Below, piece by piece: positions 42,413 through 50,597 of a stretch of 64,000 nucleotides of DNA (position 1 is its first letter; every line of letters starts with the position of its first letter). A program made the position numbers and the translations under genes. This DNA is from DAOUKH01 sp964291475 (lineage in GTDB: Bacteria > Chloroflexota > Dehalococcoidia > SHYB01), in assembly GCA_964291475.2 (NCBI GenBank), contig OZ220066.1:1-64000 (forward strand), in the 5' to 3' direction. The notes under the pieces were generated by a model that did not search any database, was not told the origin of the DNA, and saw only the letters and a list, made by a program, of their open reading frames with translations.

Positions 42413-43057
42413 ATGAAGCTCAAGCTGAACGAGCAGGGGCTGATCCCCGCCATCGCGCAGGACCGCCGGACGAAGGAGATCCTGATGGTGGCCTACATGT
42501 CCCCTGAATCGCTGGCCAAGACCATCGAGACCGGCGAGGCGTGGTTCTACAGCCGCAGCCGCCGGTCGCTGTGGCGCAAGGGCGAGACGTCGGGCAACGT
42601 CATCAGCGTCGAGCGCATCGAGGTCGATTGCGATGCCGACACGCTGGTGCTGAAGGGCGACCCCGCGGGCCCCGCCTGCCACACCGGCAAGCCCACCTGC
42701 TTCTTCCAAGACTTGGACGGTAGACAGGTCGCCGTGGGCGACATCGAGTTCGACACCGGCGGCCGCGACGTCGTCGCCGAGCTGTTCGAGACGATCGAGC
42801 GGCGGAAGCGCGAGCGGCCCGAAGGCAGCTACGTCGCCAAGCTCCTGACCGACGGCGTGGACCGCATCGGCAAGAAGGTCCTCGAAGAGGCGGGCGAGGC
42901 GGTCATCGCCGCCAAGAACGGGGTCAAGGAGGAGACGGTGCACGAGGTGGCCGACCTCTGGTTCCACAGCCTCGTCCTCCTCGCCGACGCCGGGCTGACT
43001 CCCGAAGACATCTGGGAGGAGCTCCGTTCGCGCCGTCCGGCCCCGGAGCGGGAGTAG
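42413..43057 (+). CDS. hisIE: bifunctional phosphoribosyl-AMP cyclohydrolase / phosphoribosyl-ATP pyrophosphatase
   Basis: Histidine biosynthesis steps 2-3 on one chain of 214 residues. HisI part (1-115): WRKGETSGN at 54-62, metal ligands in DCDAD at 72-76, Cys89 and Cys96. HisE part (118-207): GSYVAKLLTDGVDRIGKKVLEEAGEAVIAAK and HEVADLWFHSLVLLAD. ATG at 42413. A TGCTATCCT -10-like element lies at about 42371-42379. No other his genes nearby. Confidence 0.95.
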   Translation: MKLKLNEQGLIPAIAQDRRTKEILMVAYMSPESLAKTIETGEAWFYSRSRRSLWRKGETSGNVISVERIEVDCDADTLVLKGDPAGPACHTGKPTCFFQDLDGRQVAVGDIEFDTGGRDVVAELFETIERRKRERPEGSYVAKLLTDGVDRIGKKVLEEAGEAVIAAKNGVKEETVHEVADLWFHSLVLLADAGLTPEDIWEELRSRRPAPERE

Positions 43058-43063
43058 GCGCGG

Positions 43064-43363
43064 GTGCACGTTCCGAAGTCGGTGACGCTGCGGCCCGACG
43101 GCGTCCACATCGAGTGGGACGACGGCGAGCACGCCGTGATCGAACACCTTGAGCTTCGGGGGGCCTGCCCCTGCGCCGCCTGCGTCCACGAGCTCACCGG
43201 CAAGCGCATGGTCGGCCCCGGCGAGGTGCCCCAAAACGTCGAGGCGCTGGACCACATGCCTGTGGGCCGCTATGCGCTCCAACTGCTCTGGAGCGACGCC
43301 CACGACACCGGCATCTACCCCTACAACCTGCTGCGCAGAATCTCCGGCCTGCCGGAGGACTAG
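43064..43363 (+). CDS. DUF971 family protein
   Basis: 99-residue protein like the N-terminal domain of gamma-butyrobetaine dioxygenases (GBBH-like). It has the zinc/iron-binding cluster Cys35, Cys37, Cys40 in GACPCAACVHE, then QLLWSDAHDTGIYPYNLLR at 72-90. Such small proteins are often located near Fe-S or mrp genes; the role is unknown. GTG start at 43064, six bases after hisIE. Confidence 0.85.
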   Translation: MHVPKSVTLRPDGVHIEWDDGEHAVIEHLELRGACPCAACVHELTGKRMVGPGEVPQNVEALDHMPVGRYALQLLWSDAHDTGIYPYNLLRRISGLPED

Positions 43364-43375
43364 AGCGAGGACCCC

Positions 43376-44304
43376 TTGAAGATCGGCATGCACACCGGGC
43401 AGCAGGACTGCTCGTTCGACGATCTGCGGCGCGCGTGGCGCTTCGCCGACGAGCACGGCTACGCCTGGATTTCGGTGTGGGACCACTTCTACGAAGCGCC
43501 CTACATCGACGGGCAGAGCGTGACCTACGAGACGGTCTCGGCCTTCGCCACCCTCGCCGCCGACACCAGCCGGGCCCGCCTCGGGTGCCTGGTCTTCACC
43601 CCCGGCTACCGCCCTCCCGGTCTGCTGGCCAAGATGATCACCACCATCGACCACATCTCCCACGGGCGGGCCAACCTCGGCATCGGGGCGGGCTGGCACC
43701 GCGCCGAGTACGAGGCCTACGGCTACGAGTACGGCCCGAACCGCGAACGGCTCGACATGCTCGACGAGAGCATGCAGATCGTGCAGGGCCTGCTGACCCA
43801 GGACCGCACCACGTTCGAGGGGCGCCACTTCCGCGTCGCCGACGCGATCAACAACCCCAAGCCCGTGCAGCCGAAGCTGCCCGTGTGGGTCGGAGGCATG
43901 GGGCGCAAGCGCACCCTCCGCATCGCGGCGCGCTACGCCGACGGCTGGAACGCCGCCTACATCCCCGCCTCGCAGTTCGAGGAGCTGAACGGCGTCCTCG
44001 ACGACTGGTGCGACAAGGAAGGCCGGGACCCGGCGTCCATCGAGCGCAGCGTCAACGTCGGCTTCTACATGGGCGTCGACGAGGCCGAGGCCGAAGCGAT
44101 ACGGTCGCGCTTCGCCGATAGCTGGAAGGGCCACCGGCGCCCCGTCGGCGACGGGATGCTGATGGGCACGGCGAGCGAGGTCGCCGAACGGCTCGGCGTC
44201 TACGCCGCCATCGGCGCGGAGAACGTCAACATCGCGATCCGGCCCCCTTCAACTGGGACGCCCTGCAGAAGTTCACCGAAGAAGTCATGCCCCAGTTCAT
44301 CTAA
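43376..44304 (+). CDS. LLM-class F420-dependent oxidoreductase, frameshifted near the 3' end
   Basis: Luciferase-like TIM-barrel oxidoreductase of about 309 residues. WISVWDHFYEAPYIDGQS, LARLGCLVF-type strand, GRANLGIGAGWHRAEYEAYG and PVWVGGMGRKRTLRIAARYADGWN are characteristic. At 44243-44247 a run of five C has lost one base: after AENVNIAIRPP the frame shifts, while the other frame continues FNWDALQKFTEEVMPQF and stops at 44302-44304. The reported 356-codon open frame instead runs into the repeat. TTG start with GAGGA upstream. F420 or FMN is the cofactor; the substrate is unknown. Confidence 0.8.
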
Positions 44305-44480
44305 AGCTCCAGTCCTTGTAGGGGCGACCCTTGTGGTCGCCCTCCCTTCCCAGCCTCTTTGGAGACCCTTGCACAACTCCCGCCGATGGTTAGGAAACGG
44401 GCGGAGCGGGGCGGTTCTTCCCTCTCCCCCTCTGGGGGAGATTTGAGAGAGGGCGCGCGCCGCCCGGCGCGCGAGCGCCC
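44305..44480. repeat. composite intergenic repeat, copy 4
   Basis: Contains module B2 (GTAGGGGCGACCCTTGTGGT stem, about 44316-44342) and module A (44361-44470): GGAGACCCTTGCACAACTCC, then CTCTCCCCCTCTGGGGGAG hairpin and a GC-alternating palindrome ending before 44480. No gene other than the small ORF at 44529. Confidence 0.8.
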
Positions 44481-44528
44481 CCAATGATAGAATTCGTCGC
44501 CTTCACCATTGAGGACGGAGAGGCGCGT

Positions 44529-44669
44529 ATGGCTGCAAAAATCTTCACCCTGGAGTCGGCTTACGGCTCCGTGAAGCCCGTCGAGGATCCCGAGGGCCTC
44601 GATGAGGTCGCCCGGAACGCCAAGGATGCCAAGGCCGAGGAGACCGCACGAGAGCTCAGGGAGGCATGA
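44529..44669 (+). CDS. small hypothetical protein
   Basis: 46 residues (MAAKIFTLESAYGSVKPVED start), highly charged, with a C-terminal helix rich in Ala, Glu and Lys. ATG at 44529 is favoured over 44484 because GGAGAGGCG precedes it. The TGA overlaps the next gene's ATG as ATGA, so it is coupled to an LLM oxidoreductase gene. I do not recognise the family; function unknown. Confidence 0.6.
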   Translation: MAAKIFTLESAYGSVKPVEDPEGLDEVARNAKDAKAEETARELREA

Positions 44670-45532
44670 AGGTCGGCGTCGGGCTTCCCGCCGCGGTCCC
44701 CGGTGTCTCCGGGGAGCGCATCCTCGACTGGGCGCGCAAGGTCGAGGCGGGGCCGTTCTCCAGCGTGGGCGCGCTCGACCGGCTCGTGTTCGACAACTAC
44801 GAGCCGCTGATCGCGCTCGCCGCGGCCGCCGCGGTGACGAAGCGGGTGCGGCTCATGACGTCGGTGCTGCTCGCGCCGCTGCGGAGCGCCGGCATCCTCG
44901 CCAAACAGGCCGCCAGCCTCGACGCGCTCTCCGGCGGACGGCTCACGCTCGGGCTCGGCATCGGCGGGCGCGCCGACGACTTCGCCGCCGCGGACGCGGA
45001 GCTGGCGGGCCGAGGCAAACGCTTCGAGGCGATGCTGAAAACGATGAAGGGAATCTGGGAAGGCGGACCCGCCGCCGACGGCGCGGGCCCGATGGGGCCG
45101 CCGCCGGGCCGCCCCGGCGGGCCGGAGCTGCTCATCGGCGGGACCTCGCACGGGGCGGTGCGCCGCGCCGCCCGCTACGCCGACGGCTACATCTCGGGCG
45201 GCGGCGCGCCCCCGCAGATCGTCGACGCCATCTTCAAGAAGGTGGTCGAGCAGTGGGAAGAGTCGGGGAGAGCGGGCGAACCGCGCCTTGCCGGACTCGC
45301 CTACTTCGCCCTCGGCCCCGACGCCAAGGCCCGGTCCGACGCCTACCTGACGAGCTACTACGGCTTCCTCGGCGACAGGGCGAAGATGATCGCCGACAAC
45401 GTCATCGCAACCCCAGAGGCGATCCGGGCCACGGTCCGGGGCTACGAGGGCATCGGCATGGACGAGGTCACCTTCTCGCCCGCCGTTCCCGACCTCGAAC
45501 AGATCGACCGCCTCGCCGACGCTCTGCCCTGA
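44666..45532 (+). CDS. LLM-class flavin-dependent oxidoreductase
   Basis: 288 residues of the luciferase-like monooxygenase family. It begins KVGVGLPAAVPGVSGERILDW and has VRLMTSVLLAPLRSAGILAKQAASLDALSGG and LGLGIGGRADDF. FMN or F420 binds in the TIM-barrel. Substrate unknown. Start overlaps the small protein (ATGA). Confidence 0.88.
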   Translation: MKVGVGLPAAVPGVSGERILDWARKVEAGPFSSVGALDRLVFDNYEPLIALAAAAAVTKRVRLMTSVLLAPLRSAGILAKQAASLDALSGGRLTLGLGIGGRADDFAAADAELAGRGKRFEAMLKTMKGIWEGGPAADGAGPMGPPPGRPGGPELLIGGTSHGAVRRAARYADGYISGGGAPPQIVDAIFKKVVEQWEESGRAGEPRLAGLAYFALGPDAKARSDAYLTSYYGFLGDRAKMIADNVIATPEAIRATVRGYEGIGMDEVTFSPAVPDLEQIDRLADALP

Positions 45533-45594
45533 CGCGCGCCCCCGTGGCGGCTTGACCCTGCTTCAGGCCGCCCCTATTCTGAAGGTGCAGACTT

Positions 45595-45672
45595 CGGGGC
45601 GTAGCGCAGTCCGGTTAGCGCGCCACGTTTGGGACGTGGAGGTCCTGGGTTCGAATCCCAGCGCCCCGACCA
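45595..45672 (+). tRNA. tRNA-Pro (anticodon TGG)
   Basis: Acceptor stem CGGGGCG (45595-45601) pairs with CGCCCCG (45662-45668), then A and an encoded CCA (45670-45672). The anticodon stem-loop CCACG-TTTGGGA-CGTGG places TGG in the loop. T loop TTCGAAT is standard. It lies between the LLM gene and a small zinc-ribbon gene. Confidence 0.95.
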
Positions 45673-45686
45673 TCTCGCGGAGCGGC

Positions 45687-45869
45687 GTGGCCTCACGAGA
45701 AGAGATCGACACCATCCTCAACAGCCTCGAGCAGATCGAGCGCTGTCCGATCTGCGCCACGCGCCTGCGCTACGGCGACTTCGAGTGCCCCCACTGCGGC
45801 GCCGACCTGGAATCGACCCTCTCCGGCTGGGCCGAGCAGCTCGCCGACCGCCTTCGACGCCGTCCCTAG
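45687..45869 (+). CDS. small zinc-ribbon protein
   Basis: 60 residues: a helix (SREEIDTILNSLEQIE), then a zinc ribbon with CPIC and CPHC knuckles separated by 11 residues, then a helix WAEQLADRLRR. GTG at 45687 starts just downstream of tRNA-Pro; the longer frame to 45552 passes through the tRNA and is spurious. Function unknown. Confidence 0.7.
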   Translation: MASREEIDTILNSLEQIERCPICATRLRYGDFECPHCGADLESTLSGWAEQLADRLRRRP

Positions 45870-45910
45870 CCCGTCGTCCCTCGCCGTTGCAACGAGATTG
45901 GCGGTGGGGG

Positions 45911-45987
45911 TTGACAAGCCCATAGCCCCTGTGGTTGGATACTCCGCGTTTGAAAATTCGTATGCACATAGTTAGATGCTATGTGCA
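45911..45987 (+). promoter_or_regulatory. promoter and dyad operator before the iron-type binding protein
   Basis: TTGACA at 45911-45916 with TTGGAT at 45935-45940 (18-base spacer) forms a plausible promoter. Just downstream is a 9-bp perfect dyad TGCACATAG-N7-CTATGTGCA (45963-45987) in the leader, a candidate repressor site. The regulator and ligand are unknown; a metal-responsive factor is plausible given the gene. Confidence 0.6.
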
Positions 45988-46009
45988 GATAAGAAAGACA
46001 GAGGTATGT

Positions 46010-47125
46010 ATGCTGAACCGTTCTCCAATCCGTCTGGGCGCCCTGGTCGCCGCTGTCATCGCGGTCTTGATGGTCCTGACCGCTTGCGGGGAGGCTGCCC
46101 CCACCGCGACACCTGCCCCCACAACGACGCCCGCCCCGACGGCAACGCCCGCGCCGACCGCCACGCCTCAGCCGACCGCCGACCCCCTGGAAGGCGCGGA
46201 GATAATCCTGTACTCCGGCCGCAACGAGAACCTCGTCGGGCCCGCCATCGAGGCCTTTAGCGAAGCCACCGGCATCCGCGTCCGCACGCGCTACGCAAGC
46301 ACCGGCGCCATCGCCGCCCAGATCCTGGAAGAGGGCGACAACACGCCCGCCGACGTCGTCCTGCTCCAGGACGCCGGCGCGCTCGGCGCGCTCTCGCTCG
46401 AAGGCGTGTTGGACAGCCTGCCCGCCGAGTACCTCGACCGCGTCGACCCCCGCTTCCGCTCGCCCAAGGGCGAATGGGTGGGCACCTCGGGACGCGCCCG
46501 CGTCGTGGTCTACAACACCGAGACCCTCTCGCCCGACGACCTGCCGGACTCGATCCTCGGCTTCACCGACCCCAAGTGGAAGGGCCGCATCGGCTGGCCT
46601 CCGACGAATGGCTCGTTCCAGGCCTTCATCACTGCCCTCCGCGTCCAGCTTGGCGAGCAGGGCGCGCGCGACTGGCTGCGCGGCATCGCGGCCAACGACC
46701 CCATCGCCTACGCGAAGAACACGCCCACCGTGGCCGCCGTCGCCGCCGGCGAGGTGGAGGTGGGGTTCGTCAACCACTACTACCTGCACCGCTTCCTCGC
46801 GTCGGAAGGCGAGGGCTTCACCGCCCGCAACTTCTACTACGGAGGCGGCGACCCCGGCGCCCTGGTGAACGTCGCCGGCGTGGGCATCGTCAAGGGCACG
46901 AATGACCTCGAAGCCGCCCGGGTATTCATCGATTGGATGCTGAGCGAAGAGGCGCAGACCTACTTCGCCACCGAGACCTACGAATTTCCTCTAGTCGAGG
47001 GCATTGCCTCTCCCGAAGGTGTGCCGCCGCTGAGCACGTTGGACCCACCTGACATCGATCTCAGCGACCTGGAGGACCTGCGCGGAACGCAGGACCTCCT
47101 ACGGGAAGAAGGCATCCTCAGCTAG
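46010..47125 (+). CDS. ferric-type ABC transporter substrate-binding lipoprotein
   Basis: 371 residues. Lipoprotein signal with lipobox Cys26 (MVLTACGEA), then a 30-residue Thr/Pro/Ala linker (PAPTTTPAPTATPAPT-like), then the periplasmic-binding fold, family 1: ILYSGRNENLVGPAIEAF, RVRTRYASTGAIAAQILEEG and NHYYLHRFL. The HYYLHRF segment holds two Tyr residues in the place of Fe ligands in FbpA-type proteins, so ferric iron binding is likely. ATG at 46010 with AGAGG. There is no permease or ATPase gene next to it; the following region is repeat and then minus-strand genes. Confidence 0.86.
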   Translation: MLNRSPIRLGALVAAVIAVLMVLTACGEAAPTATPAPTTTPAPTATPAPTATPQPTADPLEGAEIILYSGRNENLVGPAIEAFSEATGIRVRTRYASTGAIAAQILEEGDNTPADVVLLQDAGALGALSLEGVLDSLPAEYLDRVDPRFRSPKGEWVGTSGRARVVVYNTETLSPDDLPDSILGFTDPKWKGRIGWPPTNGSFQAFITALRVQLGEQGARDWLRGIAANDPIAYAKNTPTVAAVAAGEVEVGFVNHYYLHRFLASEGEGFTARNFYYGGGDPGALVNVAGVGIVKGTNDLEAARVFIDWMLSEEAQTYFATETYEFPLVEGIASPEGVPPLSTLDPPDIDLSDLEDLRGTQDLLREEGILS

Positions 47126-47236
47126 ACTCCTCCTCCTTCTCTCGGACGCGCTCCGGCCGTCCCCATGTCACCCCTCCCGACGGGGGCGGCCGGGGCGCCG
47201 TCCAACAAGACCATTGCGTAACCGCCCGGCCGGCCG

Positions 47237-47500
47237 AAAGATGGTGGCGCGGGGTGGTCTCCTCCCTCCCCCTCTGGAGACCTTTGCAAAACTCCCGCCG
47301 ATGGTTGGGAAACGGGTGGAGCGGGGTGGTCTTCTCCCTCTCCCGCTGGAGACCTTTGCAAAACTCCCGCCGATGGTTGGAAACGGGTGGAGTGGGGTGG
47401 TCTTCCCTCTCCCCCCCTGGGGGAGATTTGAGAGAGGGCGCGCGCCGAACGGCGCGCGAGCGCCCGCAGAGCGCTGCTCCCCCACTCGGTGTCAGTTACG
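47237..47500. repeat. composite repeat, tandem copies, copy 5
   Basis: The 406-base gap after the binding protein gene has no gene. Module A appears about two and a half times in tandem with a 72-base period (starts at 47276 and 47348, with a partial copy from 47237). After the second come CTCTCCCCCCCTGGGGGAG, a GCGCGCGCC palindrome and AGCGCCCGCAGAGCGCTGCT to about 47479. Confidence 0.8.
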
Positions 47501-47531
47501 CAAAGGTCCCAAAGAAGAAGGCCAGCGGCGG

Positions 47532-48398
47532 CTATCGCACATCGTTCGGGAACTGGTAGCCGCGCGCGGCGACCCCGATCGGCTCGAGCCGCGCGCCGAC
47601 GGTCTTGGCGAAGTGCTCCCGGATGGCTTCGACCGTCCAGCCCTGCAGGTTCACCGTCGATGCGGTGGGCCGGGGGTGCGAGAAGAGGCTCAGCACGTTG
47701 CGGTCGAGCCGCACCACCTGGCCGGTGACCCGGCTCGCCGCGTCGCTGGCCAGATAGGCCACCAACGGCGCTACGTTCTCCGGCCTTCGCAGCGGCGGCG
47801 GCTCGGCCCCCGCCGGGAGCGGGTCGGACATCCGGGTCTGAGCGGCGGGCGAGACGGCGTTGACCCGGACGCCGTAGGGCGCCAACTCCAGGGCCCAGGT
47901 GTAGGTCATGGCCGCCACCGCCGCCTTCGAGGCGGCGTAGGCCGACCGCTGGACGTAGCCCGCCTGCGCCCCCGACGTGACGTTGACGATGCTGCCGCTC
48001 CGCCGCTCGGCCATGCGCTTGGCGGCGTGGTGGGCGACGGCGAACGTCCCCTTGAGGTTGGCCTCGACGATGCGGTCGAGCCACTCCTCCGTCTCGTCCT
48101 CGAAGGGCGCCGCGTGGGTGACGCCGGCATTGTTGACCACGGCGTCGGGCCCGCCGAACCGGGACGCGCAGAGCTCGACGAGGTCGGCAGCGACGGCCCA
48201 GTCGCCGACGTTGCCGGTGTGCGGGGCCCCCTCGCCGCCCGCCCGTTCGATCTCCCGCGCCGTCTGCTCGGCCTCGTCGACGTCGACGTCGTTGACCACG
48301 ACGCGCGCGCCCTCGCGGGCCATGAAGACGGCGTAGGCGCGGCCCAGACCGCGGCCGGCGCCGGTGACGATCACGCTCTTGCCGTCGAGGACGCCCAC
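47532..48398 (-). CDS. SDR-family oxidoreductase
   Basis: 288 residues. TGAGRGLG at 12-19, NNAGV, a Ser in NVTSGAQAG and catalytic Tyr-Lys in SAYAASKAA. The C-terminal tail RPTASTVNLQGWTVEAIREHF extends the usual length, as in hydroxysteroid/3-oxoacyl reductases. The adjacent upstream amidohydrolase and downstream gap suggest a catabolic unit; substrate unknown. Confidence 0.9.
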   Translation of the reverse strand: MGVLDGKSVIVTGAGRGLGRAYAVFMAREGARVVVNDVDVDEAEQTAREIERAGGEGAPHTGNVGDWAVAADLVELCASRFGGPDAVVNNAGVTHAAPFEDETEEWLDRIVEANLKGTFAVAHHAAKRMAERRSGSIVNVTSGAQAGYVQRSAYAASKAAVAAMTYTWALELAPYGVRVNAVSPAAQTRMSDPLPAGAEPPPLRRPENVAPLVAYLASDAASRVTGQVVRLDRNVLSLFSHPRPTASTVNLQGWTVEAIREHFAKTVGARLEPIGVAARGYQFPNDVR

Positions 48399-48408
48399 GG
48401 CGCGCCGC

Positions 48409-49533
48409 TTACAGGCCGTAGAGGTCGACGGCGTTGTCGCACACGATGCGGCGCTTCTCGGCCTCGGGCACGTTGACGAAGTGCTCCTCGATCACCTTGC
48501 GCGAGTAGGGCCAGTCGTTGGGGTGATGGGGGAAGTCGGTCGACCAGCACATGTTGTCGATGCCGACGTCGTAGCGGTTCTCGATCGCCATGCGGTCCTG
48601 GATGAACGTCACCGTCCAGTTGTCCTTGAAGTAGCGGCTGGGGAGCTTCTTCAGCGTGAGGCCCGACCACGTGCGGTTGCGCCAGTAGCGGTCGTCGAGC
48701 TCGTACATGAAGAAGGGGATCCAGCCCGCGCCGCACTCCGCCGCGACGATCTTTAGATCGGGGTAACGGTCGAAGACGCCGCTGAAGATCATCTCCACCA
48801 TGAGCTCCATGGTGTGCTTGAAGTTTGTGGCGCCGACGGCGGGCTTGACGCCCGGCGCGAAAGGCCGCTGCTTGTCGAGCTGGCTCGCCAGCCAGACGTG
48901 CAGGCTCACCGGCGTTCCCGTCTCCTCGGCGGCGGCCCAGAACGGGTCGTCGGCCTCGCTCAGCGCCTCGCCGCCCGACGGCCACGCCTTCAGCATCACG
49001 CCCCGGAACCCGGCCTTCCGCAGGGCGTGCAGCTCGGCGACGGACGCCTCGATCCCCACGTTGGGGATGGCCGCGATGGGGAAGAGCCGTTCGGGGTCGG
49101 CGGCGCAAAAGCCTTCCTGGACCCAGCGGTTGTAGGCGCGGATGCCGGCGAGCTGGAGGTCGGCGTCCTCGTAGCCCATGAACGTGGCGATGGCGCGCAT
49201 CGGCGGGTAGAGGAACTCCGCGTCGACGCCATCCTCGTCGAGGGCCGCGATGCGGGCATCGCCCTCGTAGCAGGCGGGCCGGATCTCGTGGCCGTAGCGG
49301 ACGCCGTTCCAACTGAAGTCCTCGAACTTGCGCCCCATGACGGTCACGAGCCCCAGCGGCTCGGGCTTGCCCTTGGGGTCGTAGAGCCAGGCGTCGCCCC
49401 CGGCCGGGTCCTTCATCAGCTTGGGAGCGTTGGGACGGAACTTCGATTCCAGCCACACGTCCCAAAGATCGGGCGGCTCGACGACGTGCGAGTCCGCCGA
49501 AATCACCTGGTAGTCGCGGCCCGTCTTCGCCAT
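48409..49533 (-). CDS. amidohydrolase family 2 protein (ACMSD-like)
   Basis: 374 residues, TIM-barrel metal enzyme of the aminocarboxymuconate-semialdehyde decarboxylase group. The opening SADSHVVEP holds metal ligands, then MLKAWPSGG, SLHVWLASQ (His ligand) and, near 320, the STDFPHHPNDWP motif with the last Asp. It decarboxylates or hydrolyses a carboxylated ring-cleavage or phenolic acid product; unclear. ATG at 49533 follows AGGGGTG. The SDR lies 10 bases downstream. Confidence 0.9.
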   Translation of the reverse strand: MAKTGRDYQVISADSHVVEPPDLWDVWLESKFRPNAPKLMKDPAGGDAWLYDPKGKPEPLGLVTVMGRKFEDFSWNGVRYGHEIRPACYEGDARIAALDEDGVDAEFLYPPMRAIATFMGYEDADLQLAGIRAYNRWVQEGFCAADPERLFPIAAIPNVGIEASVAELHALRKAGFRGVMLKAWPSGGEALSEADDPFWAAAEETGTPVSLHVWLASQLDKQRPFAPGVKPAVGATNFKHTMELMVEMIFSGVFDRYPDLKIVAAECGAGWIPFFMYELDDRYWRNRTWSGLTLKKLPSRYFKDNWTVTFIQDRMAIENRYDVGIDNMCWSTDFPHHPNDWPYSRKVIEEHFVNVPEAEKRRIVCDNAVDLYGL

Positions 49534-49592
49534 GAAAGCACCCCTAGCCAAGCGGAAGCGGCGCGAGTATAGCACGCGCCTCGCCGCCGTCT

Positions 49593-49620
49593 TTGCCGGC
49601 GCATTCGATGGGCGTATTCT
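49593..49620 (+). promoter_or_regulatory. promoter before the amidohydrolase-like gene
   Basis: TTGCCG at 49593-49598, 16-base spacer, TATTCT at 49615-49620, 11 bases before the ATG. Short leader; confidence moderate. Confidence 0.45.
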
Positions 49621-49631
49621 AGGAGCGCGCC

Positions 49632-50588
49632 ATGCCCGATCTCGACATAACCGACGCCCACGCCTACCCCTTCCCCACCCGCGAGCGCGCCCTCGCGGCG
49701 CTCGCCGGCATCGCGCCGGAAGGCGAGGCTGAGGACCTCGGCGCCGCCTTCGACGCCCTGCTGGAGGCCCGCGGCCCGGACGTCGTCCGGGTCAACGCCG
49801 TCGTCCACGTTCCGTGGGCGCGCTACCAGGCGCGGATCGACGCCATTCCGGAGAATGACCCCAACCCCATCGCCAGGGAAGAAGAGGCCGCCGCCGACTA
49901 TCTCGAGGCCATCGCCGAGCGCAACGCGGCGGCCCTGGCCGAGGCGGCGGGACGGGATGGCCTCGCCCTATCCTGCGGCGTCGACCCCGCCCGCATGACC
50001 GAGCGCCGGATGCTGGAGGAGGCGGAGGCCCGGCTGCGCGCCGGCGCTTCGGCGATCTTCATCTCGCCGGCCAACGCCGGCATCGATGGCAGGGACCGCC
50101 GCTATCACGCCCTCTTCGACTACTGCCAGGACGTCGGCGCACCCATCCTCTGCGCGCCCCCCGCCTACCACGACGGCGGCGACTCCACCCTCGGCAGGCC
50201 CACGACGTTCGGGTGGACGATCCGCGATTTCCCCCGCGCGCGGGTCATCTTCGGGGCGCTGGGCTGGACTCCCGAGCTTGCCGATGCCGGCGAGCGCGAC
50301 CTGCTGGAAACGATCGGCCGATTCCCCGACATCTGCGTCGATCTCTCGTTCGCGCTGCCGCCGCTCGTTGCCGAGCCCTCCGACGCTGCCCCTCCCGGAA
50401 GTGCGGAGCTCGCCGCCCGCAAGCTCGCCGCGCTGATCGGCCGCATCGGCGCGGAGCGGGTCCTCTTCGCCGGCGGCTGGCCCTTCGCCGACGCCAAGGC
50501 GTCGATGGACGGCTTTTGGAAGCTGCCCCTGCCCGACCTCGACCTCATCCTCATCGGCAAGGAAAACTGGGCGCGGCTGACGTCGTAG
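49632..50588 (+). CDS. amidohydrolase-2-like protein lacking usual metal ligands
   Basis: 318 residues resembling the ACMSD-like TIM-barrel: DITDAHAYPF at the start, VHVPWARYQARIDA, IFISPANAGIDGRDRRYHALFDYCQDVGAP and a C-terminal RIGAERVLFAGGWPF. The usual HxH is H-A-Y here, and the late GSDxP is AGGWP, so two metal ligands appear lost. It may be a pseudoenzyme or use another mechanism. ATG at 49632. Divergent from the amidohydrolase at 48409. Confidence 0.78.
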   Translation: MPDLDITDAHAYPFPTRERALAALAGIAPEGEAEDLGAAFDALLEARGPDVVRVNAVVHVPWARYQARIDAIPENDPNPIAREEEAAADYLEAIAERNAAALAEAAGRDGLALSCGVDPARMTERRMLEEAEARLRAGASAIFISPANAGIDGRDRRYHALFDYCQDVGAPILCAPPAYHDGGDSTLGRPTTFGWTIRDFPRARVIFGALGWTPELADAGERDLLETIGRFPDICVDLSFALPPLVAEPSDAAPPGSAELAARKLAALIGRIGAERVLFAGGWPFADAKASMDGFWKLPLPDLDLILIGKENWARLTS

Positions 50589-50597
50589 CGCCGCGCG

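Noticed and set aside
42308..44134. A 608-codon antisense frame over hisIE, DUF971 and LLM genes
   Set aside because: No domain, composition typical of antisense shadows; the plus-strand genes have clear motifs.
45552..45869. A 105-codon frame starting before tRNA-Pro
   Set aside because: It runs through the tRNA gene. The zinc-ribbon protein more likely starts at the GTG at 45687.
47237..47500. A CRISPR array at the tandem repeat
   Set aside because: The repeat unit is 72 bases long with no spacers of uniform length, and no cas genes are near. It is the dispersed module A in tandem.
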